NCBI GenBank assembly: GCA_002104905.1
Contig: MCFE01000319.1
Location: 32,039-96,038 of the forward strand
DNA length: 64,000 nt
Reading direction: 5' to 3'
Source of the DNA: Basidiobolus meristosporus CBS 931.73
Taxonomy: Eukaryota > Basidiobolomycota > Basidiobolomycetes > Basidiobolales > Basidiobolaceae
In this document: positions 1 through 11,382 of the stretch, piece by piece
Layout of the letters: every line of letters starts with the position of its first letter
Position numbering within the stretch: position 1 is the stretch's first letter
The notes under the pieces: generated by a model
Databases searched by the model: none
What the model was told of the DNA's origin: nothing
Seen by the model: only the letters and a program-made list of their open reading frames with translations
Program-made: the position numbers and the translations under genes

Positions 1-1
1 T

Positions 2-208
2 ATAAAAGATGGATTTGAAGCAACGCGAGACGTTCGACAACTGCCCGATACAGCGATCCGTGACATTCCGATTGTTGCGTTAAGTGCCAGCTGTATTGAA
101 AGTACGCAGAAAGAGTGTATATCCTCTGGTATGAACGATTTCTTGGCGAAGCCCGTGAAACTTGGAGAACTGAATCAAATGCTTCAGAAATGGCTCACCA
201 AACACTAA
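2..208 (+). CDS. C-terminal end of a response-regulator receiver (REC) domain, probably hybrid histidine kinase; 5' part outside window
   Basis: An open frame enters from the left edge and codes for 68 residues before TAA at 206-208. It reads as the second half of a CheY-like receiver domain: a hydrophobic strand followed by ALSA (strand 4 with the conserved Ser/Thr position), then a GMNDFLAKP segment carrying the conserved Lys-Pro pair that closes the phospho-acceptor site, then a final amphipathic helix ending at KH. In fungi such a domain at a protein's C-terminus is usually the receiver of a hybrid histidine kinase, which passes phosphate on through Ypd1. The phospho-accepting Asp and any kinase domain lie outside the window, so a stand-alone regulator such as Skn7 or Ssk1 cannot be excluded. 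The fold assignment is firm; the protein identity is inferred. Confidence 0.85.
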   Translation: MKDGFEATRDVRQLPDTAIRDIPIVALSASCIESTQKECISSGMNDFLAKPVKLGELNQMLQKWLTKH

Positions 209-2772
209 CTTGCATACTAGCCCATCCATTCTTTCCCATACACTAATTTAATCCGAATTCTATGTGTATACATCAAATACATATCCTTCGTGCCAAACCC
301 CATCCTCGTTGCCTTCATGTAATCATCCCACCGCGTTCGCAAGCATTGTTCCACTCCGCCCAACCTTCCATCGTTCCCATTTTGAGCATTTGTGTTTTTT
401 TTTGGATTGTAGATTCACCGCAAGTAAATATCACACATTCAAAGCTGTTCTTGACCTAGGCTGTTTCCTAAATAAACCGACCATTCGATCACACAGCTCC
501 CGCAGGGCTTAGTTGCCTCCGTCCCGAGGCACGTGGAGTCGAACATCATATCCGAGGTGGCATCAAATCTCCACCCTACGCTCAGGGTGCCAATGTAGGC
601 ATGATTGTTTGACGGTTGCGCGTGTCTGTGGCATTGAGAAAATCTTGGTTTGTTGAGGGAAAGAGGCCAGCATGGTTTATGTATTGATCGAGTCAAATCT
701 AATTTTGAGCAACCGGCATTTAATTTTGATCGGCATCCAGTCGGACAAATCTACACTTGGCCTCGATTGGCCTCCCACTCTGACCGCTGCCTACTGCCTG
801 CTGCCCGTCCACCCAACTCATCCACTCTCCTTCCTTGTCCTGTCTCCCGCATCCCATCACTCATCACTCACCAGTCACTGGCCAGGGTCACTAGCCAGCT
901 AATCAGCTATAGAGAATAGCCGGGGATTTCAATGGATCACGTATTCCCACTATGACCACCATCAGCCTCGTTCATTGTGTGCGCTTTTTGCCGCAGTTCA
1001 TTCTCCCCCCTCCTCCCCATCAGCCTGGCTTCCATACTGTGCACAAATGCAGATGCACCAGTGATGGTTGGCATGGGGAACGGAAGGCGGAATAGAAGGA
1101 CCGATGACTGGCCTTGTGTCAGCAAGAATGCACGTTGTGCCGATGATGATCGTGATGTCGCGTTGGCATTGACGATGGTGATGGCGATGAAGCTGGGGAG
1201 TGGTGGCGTGGAATGTTCTGGCCAACAAATCCTCGCCCTCAATCACCCTCCCCTCCCCTCCCCTCACCCTTGGACCATAATATATGGCTAGACTGGTTTA
1301 GAGTTGGCAGATTCACGAGGTCGAGGTCGAGGTCTCGATGGTCTTTGATGGCTCTCGATGATCTTACCCATTAATCTTACCACTTCTGGATTGGCAATGT
1401 GGTATCCCAGCCTTCGATCCATATGGATCCCTGAGCTAGTCGGTCCCGGATATATTGGGCCGATATGGGTATGGATTTACTCTCGCATTCATACTCGCTT
1501 CCGCATCTGCACTCGCACTCGCACTCGCATCCCATCCCATTGCACTGCATTCCCTGTGAGACTACACCTCTCCCACCCCCCTCCTCCCCAAGCTGGGCCC
1601 AATTGCGGGCCGTTTAGTGGGCAGATTGGGCTGATGTACGGGTTCATATTTATGCTTGTGTGAGTGGGTGTGGGTGTGGAAGAAGGATACGGGGGCATGG
1701 AGCATGGATAGGCGTATGATTACGGGTGGATGTGGGTAGGGTAATGGTAATGGTAATGGCAATGGCAATAGTGAGGGTAAGGGTGAGGGTGAGTTTGGTA
1801 GCATGAGTGTGATCAAGGATATAGACCCCTTGTTACCAAAATGAGTGATTCATGGCTCATAGCATTATCTTGTATGACCCACAGATATGGTATCACTAGT
1901 CCACGAATGAGGTGTGAACCTGGTGCACTTGCCAAGAAGGGGAATTCAGGCAATGCAGTAGGTGATGGCAGTGATGACGATGATGGTGATGATGGCAGCA
2001 AGGTAGGGACGAGGTTGATCCGGATACTGATGGTATTGATGAAGACAATAGTAACCTCCATGATTAGGCACTCGGTAGCATTGAGCGCCAGTACCAAGTG
2101 GAGTTTTGGAAGGTCATACTCCATTTGAAGCGGTTAATGGACACCATGTACCACTCGCTCTAGGATACCCCCGCAGTAGAGACATCAATGAATCTACGAT
2201 CCTTGCCGAGATATGATCTGAAACGTGGAGCTTATTGCATGTCCCAAATATGCTAAACAACGGTAAGATTGTTTAAATTGTCTGACCAACTTGGTCAAGC
2301 ATTTTGAATGATTAGCATATACTGTTCCACATTTGATTCATCGGGCTCACGTCTAGTACAGACCATCCCATGTGAATGTCCGCCCTGATCTATAAAACAT
2401 GGTGACCACATCCTGTGTAATATCCTACCCCTGGATAATCATCAGGCGTAGCGGGGCAGCAATGCTGGAGCATTTGCCAGTGGGCAACCGCCAAACTTCG
2501 GCATATCCTAATTAAGGACCATCGTTGGTTTTGGAATTACTTTATTGACTAGAAAAAAAGGAATATCAAATCTATACAACTTTCCCTTACGCAGGAATTA
2601 TCCCGGTCAGGTTCCAAGGGTATGATCTCAGCCCATTTGCAACATCCCACTGACCCTTACCTCAGTATGAGATGTCGCAGAGCACCCCTAGTTGTTCATG
2701 TATGTCTGATACAACCTCAAAAAACAATGATCATATAATGAAATAAGCAAACCATCCCCCTCTATGCTTGAA
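209..2772. other. intergenic region rich in simple-sequence tracts
   Basis: I see no supportable gene here. It holds pyrimidine tracts (CCCCTCCCCT near 1250), TCGAGG triplet runs near 1318, CACTCG repeats near 1500-1530, GGTAAT/GGCAAT and GGTGAG runs at 1735-1795 and GATGAT/GATGGT runs at 1960-2000. The short open frames in it use the repeats in several frames at once, with no domain and no splice logic. The last 250 bases are the 3' flank of the transporter gene that follows. Confidence 0.6.
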
Positions 2773-4310
2773 CTACACGCGCATCTGTTTGTTCAACACT
2801 GGGACATCGGTCGTTCGACTGAAGACATCTTCACCTGGTCCGCGGATGAATTTGGCCGGAACGCCATAAAGGAATACCCCAACAACCGAAAATACAATCG
2901 CCAACAGGAACGGGGGCCAATCATATTCCCCGAAAAACGTGAAGTGTAGACCGTCACCAACATTTCCTTCATGGATTGCACCATACACCATCACGGAGAG
3001 GAAGGATATAATCCATCCAGAAATGACAGATCCAGTGGTTACGTAGGGTTGCAGACGTCTCGAGAGGCCTAATAGGATTGGACAGGTGCAGCAGGAAGCT
3101 ATCATATTGGACAGCAAAAACAGATTCATCACTGGATAGCCTTGGAGAGAGACCACTACCAAAGGAATGTTCACGACCACCACGACCAGACGCGACCACC
3201 ATACGGATTTCCCCTTCAACAAGACAGAAGAAATACTGTCCACAAGAGCATTTTGAAGACTGTCAACGGCAGATTGGTTCATTGTAGCAGCCAAAACGGT
3301 AACCATAACAGTTATCCATATTGGTGCCTCGCCCCCTGCTCCAAGCAGGGTAAAAAGTACTGTGTTTGGGTTGGTAACTTCCAATCCGGCCCAGGCAGCT
3401 AAGAATCCGCAGAATCCCAAGAAAAAGATAACGACGGTGACCATTCCCATGGCAAATAGGGCGCCAGTTTTCAAGGCTTTGTCGTCAGCCGATGCCCAGA
3501 CACGTTGCCAGAAGCCCTCATTATAGATGGACGCACACGTTAAAGAGATGGGCATAACGGCAATTGCGGAATAACCGTAATAATTGGGGGCGATGTTTGG
3601 TGGAAGCTCCGATGATAGCGGCTGTCGGAACGTTACTGCGATATACACTGCCATGATGCCAACAAACAAAAGACTGAATAGTGCTTGGGCCTGATCAGTA
3701 ATAATCGATACGGAAAGGCCACCAGATGCAGTGTAGAGCATGGTCGACACACCAATAACCAAGACAATTGGGATGCGGTTGCTGCCGATTACCGTCTCAA
3801 AGAGGTCCCCGATGGATGTATATTCTGCTGTGAGTCCAATACTCATATTGAATAACATAATGATGGTCACCAGAGCCTGAAGTGTTGGGCTAAAGCGCCA
3901 ACGAACAAAGTCAGCCATAGACTGAACTTGTGGAAAACGTTCCTGGATTTTACCACCAAAAAACGCAACTACGAAAATAGGGATTCCACATGCTATAGCA
4001 TAAAAGGTAATTCCGATTATTCCAGCATACAACGCGTAGCTTGGAGGGCCAAATAGAGTCCTACAGGAAATAGAGTTCTAGCATCAAAGTCAAAGCGAGT
4101 CTCATCGATACCCATTTACCAAGCACCAACTGCAGCAGCATAGAAGCTCCAAGCGATCCTTGCAGTAGGTTGAGAGTTTCGTGCGGTCAAGAAAAAATCG
4201 GGGTTATCGTTCTTCTCCTTCATTTTTCGACTCCATATCAATGCGAATATTGCGAATCCAACACACACTACAACACTAGTGGTATACGCGGCAACGGGTA
4301 ATGAAGCCAT
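2773..4310 (-). CDS. sodium:solute symporter family (SSS) transporter, urea-permease (Dur3)-like
   Basis: Two exons, 4310-4120 and 4060-2773, joined across a 59-nt GT..AG intron (4061-4119), encode 492 residues. The junction rebuilds the family motif around GAWTLFGPPSYALYAG, which supports the splice. The protein has about 12-13 hydrophobic segments. It carries the SSS hallmarks: an N-terminal FFLTAR.S segment, the TASGGLSVSIITD stretch in the middle and a QSAVDSLQNALVDS stretch further on. SSS carriers use an ion gradient to import urea, polyamines or other small solutes at the plasma membrane. The GPPSYA motif and general layout point to the fungal Dur3 branch, but yeast Dur3 is over 700 residues and this protein lacks the long C-terminal tail, so the substrate is uncertain. 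A TATATAA box lies on the minus strand near 4440-4447, about 130 bases upstream of the ATG. Confidence 0.88.
4061..4119 (-). other. intron of the SSS transporter gene
   Basis: The donor GTAAAT follows codon fragment TG and the acceptor is TGTAG. Removing the 59 bases restores a Trp codon and keeps the frame through the conserved GPPSYA motif. Confidence 0.88.
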
Positions 4311-6178
4311 TTTCTATTTCTGGACTGGACGAAGAATAAAGTTAATGATAAAAGTCTATGTTACTTTACCAGTGACAACTAAGCTTCAAATTGATTGAAC
4401 CGAAAAGCCACAACCCTGAAGAATCTCCGAAGCAGCCTTTATATAAGATAAGCAGTTGTCCAGATCATCTCGAATGATATGCAGACCGATCTATTATCGC
4501 TTCATGCAGATGTTGATAATACTGAAATCAATCCTGAAACCACTTCTGGTATGACTCACCTGCTGTGTTAGTCCCACCAAATCAGGAACTGCATGTTCTT
4601 ACTGGCCTTGTTGACTGAACAGTCAATTAGCGTTAATAAAATCAGCCAATATTTGAGCAGACGGCTTGGGCCGATCTAATTTGGAACAGAAATTACAAAA
4701 CCTCTGATACTCAAGTATCGAAGCATCTTTTTCAAGGTTATGGCTCACTTGGACTAGAATGCCTTATTGTAATGATCAATATAAAGATTGTGAGCATTGC
4801 ATTCTCTAAATACGTCATATCCTTAAATAATACTATTCTATCAACCAAAGCATGATAATCTTGTTAGCAACATTCTAGAACTGCATAGAGAAGCGAGCCA
4901 CATCCGCATCCTGCCCCAACACAACCCCGAAATCCTTGACAAGACTCCGCCCAGAAAAAGTTACCCGCATTGCCCACACCGATGACAGGCTGGAGAGAAC
5001 ATGGAGAAAACTTAAATTTCATGTGGCAATCCCTCAAACTTTATTTGCATGAAACTGGTTAAAGTTTGATGGTGCGATCATGATTCATTAGCTGTTCGTT
5101 CCATAGCAGTGCTCGAGATTTGTACATTGCATCGTTCCTTTTTTCGGATAACGAATCATGGTTGGTTGAGGGGCTGCGCTACAACAGTAGGTTTCGAGAT
5201 ACAGCAACTGAGCTTGCTTGGATCTGTAAGTGTACGACCATCAAGCTTTAGTTTCGATTGTTCCAGGTAGTTCTTATTCAGCACATCGATGACCGCCAAA
5301 AATTTACACATCCGTAGGCTTTGATGGGGATTAGATTTTATCCGAGTATATACGAGGTGCCAGTTGCCATCAATCATTCCAATTAAATGTAGATGGTGAG
5401 TAAACCCCCATGAGTCAATGGCATTTGTCCCCAAACTTGGCCTCGTCTGGTGGTCTTCAATCGCCATGTGGCCAATTGGTCAATCTATAACCAGAATTTG
5501 AGATCATTCTCCCCAAGAGTCTCCAGGCCTTGTCGATATGGCCAATCAATGGTGACGAAACAAGGAATATGGAACTTGATGATATTTCGGAACTCTCCTA
5601 TGTGACACCATTCCGAAGGGACCAATGTCAATGAAGCTCAATTCTCAAATCATAAGCATTTCGGCTAGTGCTTCAGACAAATATCCGATAACCCGACCAG
5701 ATTGGCTGGTGGTTGCTGGGCATGCACCCTTGGTAAAATAAAGCACAAATTGAGATTTATGAAAACAGTACACTTCGCATTTGTACTAAAAGAACGAAAT
5801 GTTCTATTCTATTGGTGATACATACTGTGATCAAGATGGGACCAAAACTTCCTCATCTGGCCAGCACGTGGCTTTTGAATTCATATAGCGTGGGGAATCA
5901 TGTTATTCGTTCATAAAGGTTACTCGAGTGATTGGGTGGTCTTTGAGTGATACCGATCACTCATTTTCTAAATGCGGCTAATATTAGATTTCAATCGGTA
6001 TTATTCCGTTCGGTCTTCTACGGTTATAACTTATAAATGCGAGTGTGCTTGAATAAGCATCTTTTGGTTCCGCCAACAATTCCGAAATCCCCACATATGT
6101 TACTTCCCTTCACACTATAGAGAACGTCCAAAGATTTCAATCCCCTAAATCATTCTAACTTGAATCGCTCGAAGTGTT
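4311..6178. other. intergenic region between divergent genes; possible decayed coding fragment at 5156-5467 (-)
   Basis: This holds the promoters of the transporter (leftward) and of the 7TM-RGS gene (rightward). A 103-codon minus-strand open frame at 5467-5156 has reasonable composition but no motif I know. Protein-like stretches in other frames just upstream of it (5470-5620) are interrupted by stops, so if it was a gene it is now broken. A TATAAAT box at 6032-6038 lies about 145 bases before the 7TM-RGS start codon. Confidence 0.4.
6032..6038 (+). promoter_or_regulatory. putative TATA box of the 7TM-RGS gene
   Basis: TATAAAT at a plausible distance upstream of the ATG at 6179. It is identified only by match to the consensus. 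Confidence 0.35.
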
Positions 6179-7387
6179 ATGACTCCTGGCACAATCGGTA
6201 TAGTCATTGCCGTGGCATTATATGACCTCTTCATCTTTGTAACAGTTGGTCTTCTGATCCATTTTCGGAAGGACCCATATTTCGCCCACCGTAACGTTGT
6301 GATAACCTCAATAATAGGCATTACGTCTGCGATATTGCTACCTGTAGTCTCTTTCTTGAATTTAATCCCAACCTGGCTATTTCTCTACTTGATCAATATC
6401 TGTTTCCCACTTGTCTTCATCTGCGTCACTGGGAAGGTTCTTCAGCTCACGTTCTTGTATTATTCGAGTCAAGCCAAACTAAATCATGGTGAGGACTACG
6501 CCTCAAGTCACAACTCGCAAACTAGTTTGTCCAGACCCGAGACGAATGTTTTCTATAGATACCATCGTTACTTCAATAATCGTGTTTGGTTTGTCTGGTG
6601 CGGCGTGGAGCTTACTATTTACATCATCTTGACCTCGATCATCCTTTTCTGCACACTCCCCCTCCCTTCCAACTTTGCGTCCATCCCCAGTCTTGCCTTG
6701 ATGCCCATATTCATTAGTTACTCTCTGCACCTTTTGATACAATGGCCAATCTTTATGTGGTATTTACGATCCGTCAACGATGCATTCCACATACGTTTTG
6801 GGCTCTCCGTTGTGGAAATAGTGGAGGTCATTAGTCTAATTGGTCTGATCCTCCGCTCTACACTCAGCTACATCAAGGTTCATTGGGAAGCTTATGCGAT
6901 TTATTGCGTTGTGCGAGTTGTTCTGATCCACATTGCAGTTGTGGTATTTCCCCTGTGGCGTCGCCCTCGATCTCCTCAAGCTACCGAAAAGTTCCTCCCT
7001 GTCTACGATCTTACCTCGTTGCTGTCAATTATGGAAGATCCGATACAATACGAAGACTTCAAAAGGTTTTCGCTTCGAATCTTTGCCGTCGAGAACACGT
7101 TGTTTTATCGCAGATGCATGGATCTCAAAGCCAATTCTCAAATGCCGGTGATTGTCAACAAAAAGGAGGTTGTCAGGATATATGATATGTTCATCCGACC
7201 CAACAGCGATATGGAGGTTAATATCACAGAGGACGTTCAAGCTGAGGTGACTCTTGCACTTCAAAGGCCGCTCAGCGAAGGATATCCTATCGATATGTTT
7301 GACAGGGCAATGGAGCAAGTCCTCGATATCATGTATCATGATATCTTTCCCAGATATCTTGCCCACAAAAATCATTTAAACGTTTAG
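6179..7387 (+). CDS. seven-transmembrane protein with C-terminal RGS domain
   Basis: One intronless frame of 402 residues. The first ~265 residues hold about seven hydrophobic segments: residues near 5-27, 42-62, 65-85, 145-170, 175-195, 215-235 and 245-262. A hydrophilic cytosolic loop with an SHNSQTSLS stretch lies between the third and fourth. The last ~130 residues form an RGS-like helical domain beginning at the LTSLLSIMEDPIQYEDFKRF segment and including the typical FYRRCMDL and IYDMFIRP helices. RGS domains speed GTP hydrolysis on heterotrimeric G-protein alpha subunits, so a 7TM-RGS fusion senses or dampens a signal at the membrane, as in plant RGS1 and many fungal GprK-type proteins. 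The ligand is unknown. The lack of introns contrasts with most other genes in the window. Confidence 0.85.
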   Translation: MTPGTIGIVIAVALYDLFIFVTVGLLIHFRKDPYFAHRNVVITSIIGITSAILLPVVSFLNLIPTWLFLYLINICFPLVFICVTGKVLQLTFLYYSSQAKLNHGEDYASSHNSQTSLSRPETNVFYRYHRYFNNRVWFVWCGVELTIYIILTSIILFCTLPLPSNFASIPSLALMPIFISYSLHLLIQWPIFMWYLRSVNDAFHIRFGLSVVEIVEVISLIGLILRSTLSYIKVHWEAYAIYCVVRVVLIHIAVVVFPLWRRPRSPQATEKFLPVYDLTSLLSIMEDPIQYEDFKRFSLRIFAVENTLFYRRCMDLKANSQMPVIVNKKEVVRIYDMFIRPNSDMEVNITEDVQAEVTLALQRPLSEGYPIDMFDRAMEQVLDIMYHDIFPRYLAHKNHLNV

Positions 7388-7793
7388 AAAGTCATCTCAA
7401 GGCAGCCATAGAGTGGGTACAACTTCCATACCCTATAGTATTTACCTCCGCACCATAACATCTTTCACTTTGTTTAGCATCAAAATTTATGTATTTCAAT
7501 CATTCATGTCCTTGGGCTTTACGCTCTTTAGAGTAATCATCTAACCCCTCTATTCTCATTTATTTATCTAAATGTACATAATCGACAAACATGTAAATAC
7601 ACTCTCTAAAGTGATCTTATTTTGTCTCGATGTATACCCCGGGGACTATGTTTTGCTTTCATTTGCACATGCACAGATGTTCAATTTAGTACCTCCAAAT
7701 CTGAATTCTCATAAATATTAATACGTAATTTAATAATTCCCCATTGCTAATCTGGATTAACCTTGATATTTATAGGGGGATGATAAAATAACA
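7388..7793. other. intergenic, convergent 3' ends
   Basis: AT-rich spacer between the stop codons of the 7TM-RGS gene (+) and the unrecognised 427-aa gene (-). It should hold both polyadenylation regions. No repeat or RNA gene is seen. Confidence 0.5.
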
Positions 7794-9497
7794 TTAGTCC
7801 TCCAATAAATGATCAATAAAAATAGAATCATCGAGATCGTCAAAATCGAGAACACTCGAAGCATCACTGTCCATTTCACTCTGTCCACAGCAGGAATAGG
7901 AATTTCGACTTTGATGGTATTGCTCCAAATACTCTTCTTGGCTAGAAATCATATGATAACTGGGGCTGGATTCTAGAATCTCGGAGGTAGTCATACCGGA
8001 GTTTGATATTATTTCATCCGAAAAGCTAATGTGTGGTTCAAACTTGTTCTCGGAAATTAGGCTTTCGTAGTCGGAATCAAATGAGTGAAGAGCAGAATGA
8101 GAGTCGTTAGATTGCGGTGTATTCAGCTGATTTGCCAGTTCCAAAATGACCGCCTCACTAGACTTGTACTCTAATTGCTATTCAAGGAGGATGTGTAAAT
8201 TTTAGTGTAGTTGAAGCTTTGAAAAGATTTTTACTTTGACGACTGGATCTTTCTCTCTCATCGAGTTACGAGCTATGGTCCATAGATTTTGTGAGATAGC
8301 ATCAGCCGTAGCATCAATGTTTTTCCCCTAAGAATAATCAAGCTGGATGAGACCATACTATCGATGTAATCCAATTTTCTTGAATACATCAATACCATCG
8401 GATAATCTATGGTTGCGCTCCGATGAGCCATTCTGGCAATTGAAGTGCTTATAGATGGTAGCCATCTTGTGATTGCAGCCAATTTCTACGAAGATCTGTT
8501 TGTGAATAATATATATATACCTACAGTATATCAAAATTCTCTTACCTTGTTGTAGCCATATCGAAATATCCTTGGACACAGAGGAATCAAGGATTCACCA
8601 ACCACTTTTTTGAGTATCTTCAACCAAAATTTATATGTAGTCTCTGGAGGTAGTGTTGGCAGATTACCGATCGTGGTGTTGTTCTTCCCCGATACTATTC
8701 TTAAAATAAATATTGAGTAAAGACGTCTCGTCATTTTGTCAACATTGGTCCTACATCGAATGAATCGCACTGTTATTTGAATTTCTCTTAAAAAAGCAAC
8801 TGGTTCATTGATATGACTTGTGAATGCGTATTCATCTGGAATCAAAACAAGCTCCTTACATGCCATTAAATCAAGTTGCTATTATATATAATGATACATT
8901 AGCACCTACATCGGATGGTTTATCTTGGGCCTGGCAAGAGCAACTTGTGGGATTCCATAGCTAATATATACCAGAGAATAATCATTGGTTAAGTATATGG
9001 CCTATTTGATCTATTGAGCTACCATAAAACAGAAACTATACCTGAGTGCTACTAAGAGCCTTTTTAAATACACAGGTTTCTGCAAGTTCGAAACCGGTGC
9101 TCTCATCGAAATCAACCTAATAGTATCGGTAGTTAAGGATCATAAAATATATCTCTTGTTGAATGGAGTCCACTCTTTAAAGCATTGACTGTCAGGCAAA
9201 AGATACTTGTATAGGGATTAGGCCATCACTTTGTATCTCCCACTGCTTGAGTTCCTCAATATCTAGTTCGTGTATGTCCCAATTGTTGCATACGTGATAT
9301 TCTACTCTTGGACTGCATTCCAATTGGATTGAGAACCTCAACTCTCTACTTCGAAATTTAGCACCTAAAAGTCGGCGCATTTCCAATATATTGAGGTCAA
9401 AAGGAAATTTGTATTCCACCCAATGGCCATTAGAAGTTTGAGTGCTGCAAGAAACGGTTTTGGGCGACCGTGACATAAGGGCAGAAGGTTCCTCCAT
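7794..9497 (-). CDS. unrecognised six-exon gene, ~427-aa hydrophilic protein
   Basis: Exons in order: 9497-9207, 9116-9042, 8878-8546, 8495-8388, 8327-8235, 8177-7794. The 90-, 163-, 50-, 60- and 57-nt introns all fall at phase 0 with GT..AG ends, giving 428 codons including stop. The start is the ATG of MEEPSALMSRSP, preceded by a pyrimidine-rich leader. I recognise no family. The middle (RLYSIFILRIVSGKN, YKFWLKILKKVV, IFVEIGCNHKMATIY) looks like a compact alpha/beta domain. The C-terminal ~110 residues are acidic and Ser-rich with a final LDFDDLDDSIFIDHLLED tail resembling an acidic activation segment. The third intron is uncertain: an inner acceptor at 8960-8970 and an improbable 31-nt intron would add a 17-codon exon. 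Splicing elsewhere is well supported by frame continuity. Confidence 0.6.
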
Positions 9498-10479
9498 TGA
9501 AGTAATGATTATGGCAATCAAAAAAAGCAAGAAGTGTTTCCGCCACTCGTGTCGGTTATGGGTCAAATAAATTGAAGCATATATAGTGAGACATTTTAGC
9601 ATACATACAACTTGTACCAAGTATTGTTATACAACCACTAATACATATCAAAATAAAAACTATAGCATGGCATATAATGTTCCTTTTCTGTAAAGGTCTT
9701 CGAAAACGTTCCAATTCACCTATGAAGAATGAATACAAGAGCACTTCGCTTGAGACTTGACAAATGCCGATATATTTGTAATACTCGCATCAAATATGAT
9801 CAGTGATATATGATATTAGAAATTGGCCTTGATGGTTTTTTCAACTTTATTAGGCTACTATGGTATATCCATTTCTATGCATATACATTGTCGTATGGAT
9901 TTTGGCCTCGCAAGTTAAAACTTCGAGTTTCAGAAACTAATTTAATGGGGCACCCGTTGGTATAGGGTTCGTAATATACCGGGTTACTTGAAGTACTGTT
10001 GCCGAAGTTTCGTAGACCCTTTGATCACACTAAGCCGAAGTAGATTCTAATTGCTACATAGCTATATATCTTAACCAATGGCTCGGTCAATTCGAAAAGA
10101 CACAACGCTAGAATCAGATTAGCATGTATGATCTTTCATATAGCATGCTAAAATCGTTAGTGCAAGAGGGCTGCTTTAACAGACAATATACAGTAGAAGA
10201 AACAATTGTGTATTTTGCATAATCTGTGTCTCTATCGACTGTTTTCAACCGTGCTTATGAACAATAGAGTATTGGTGGCAACAGTTATTGTGTTAACATA
10301 TATATTCATAATTACTTAAAAGTAGTGGTTCCAAAATGCATTTATTGACCTTATATCCATTGTAATTCCAGAAATATATGATTCCAACGGCCTCAAAGGA
10401 CTCATAGTCAACAGGTTTTTGCTCCAGAATCTCACAATAAAAGAATGGCATAAGGCTCATGTTTGTCGTATTACATACT
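9498..10479. other. intergenic, AT-rich
   Basis: Upstream region of the 427-aa gene (-) and left flank of the Ran pseudogene (+). A short minus-strand frame at 9744-9556 contains a hydrophobic run but ends in a stop that no convincing splice bypasses. I see no gene. Confidence 0.45.
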
Positions 10480-11176
10480 TGAGTTCCGCAACACGATCAA
10501 CATCCCTACTTTCAAGCTTGCTCTTGGTGAGTGGTAGTCTGAATCCTTTTTAAAAATTCTATTCAACTAACTCTTGGGTAGTTGGTGACGATGGTACTGG
10601 GAAACTACTTTTGAGAGGCGTCATTAGACTGGTGAATTGGAGAAGTAATATATTGCCACTCTTGGCGTTGAGATCCATCCTTTGACCTTCCACCCTAAAT
10701 ATGGACCTATATGTTTGAACACTTGGGATGCCGCTGGACACAAGAAATCTGGCGGCTTACGTGATGAATACTATGCCAAGGACAGTGTGTTATCATTATA
10801 TTTGACCTCACTTCTCGTATTTCCTATGGAAAAGTACCAAACTGGCAACGTGAGTTGGTGAGTTTGTGGGAATATTCCTATTGACCTATGTGGTAATAAG
10901 GTTGATATCAGAGAGAGAAAAGTCAAAGCAGATGCCATCAGTTTCCATCGTCAGAAGAGCTTTGGATATTACGATGTTTCTGCTAAAGCAAACCATAACT
11001 TCAAGAAGCCATTCCGTTGGGTGGCCCATAAGTTGGTTGGCAATCAAACGTTGAAATTTGCTAAATCTCCAGCCCTTTCTCCTGATGAAGCTGCAGTAGA
11101 CTCGAACCTCATGATACAATACTATGAGGAACTCGGAGCTGCTGCTAGTCTTCCTCTTCCCGTAAATGAAGAGTAA
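10480..11176 (+). pseudogene. Ran/Gsp1 GTPase pseudogene with retained intron
   Basis: Translated in shifting frames, the stretch follows nuclear GTPase Ran from N- to C-terminus. It shows IPTFKLALVG (strand 1), GDDGTGK (P-loop), [12 protein letters not shown] (switch I), TWDAAG and GGLRDEYY (switch II), [15 protein letters not shown] (NKxD) and a degenerate YYDVSAKANHNFKKPF (SAK motif). The C-terminal tail is acidic and ends at TAA 11174-11176. It is broken at least three times. One base is lost right after the P-loop Lys codon, two in-frame stops sit in the switch I region, and further frameshifts occur near 10770-10790 and 10865-10875. An apparent intron (about 10525-10581, donor GTGAGT, acceptor GGTAG) lies inside LALV|GDD and restores the frame, so this came from a DNA-level duplication rather than a spliced mRNA. 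A functional copy must exist elsewhere, since Ran is essential. Confidence 0.88.
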
Positions 11177-11382
11177 GCTCTGAAGTTAGTTGACAATCCA
11201 GGTCCTTTCTCAACATGGAACAAATTTGATATCAGAAAATCGCATGTTATCAAATAAAATGTTTCACCTATAGTGCTGATACAAATTTTAGCCACCTGAT
11301 TGGCTTTATCAAACGTGAATTATGTTCATACTTACATGGGCGATTTTCTTCTATACCCTTACTAGGTGAGTATAGGGTACCT

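Noticed and set aside
1735-1795. GGTAAT/GGGTAAGGGTGAGGG run resembling telomere repeat
   Set aside because: It is not TTAGGG, is short and irregular, and lies inside the window next to other simple-sequence tracts.
9556-9744. Minus-strand frame with a hydrophobic run, possible N-terminal membrane exon of the 427-aa gene
   Set aside because: No splice joins it in frame; the pyrimidine-rich leader before ATG 9497 gives a simpler start.
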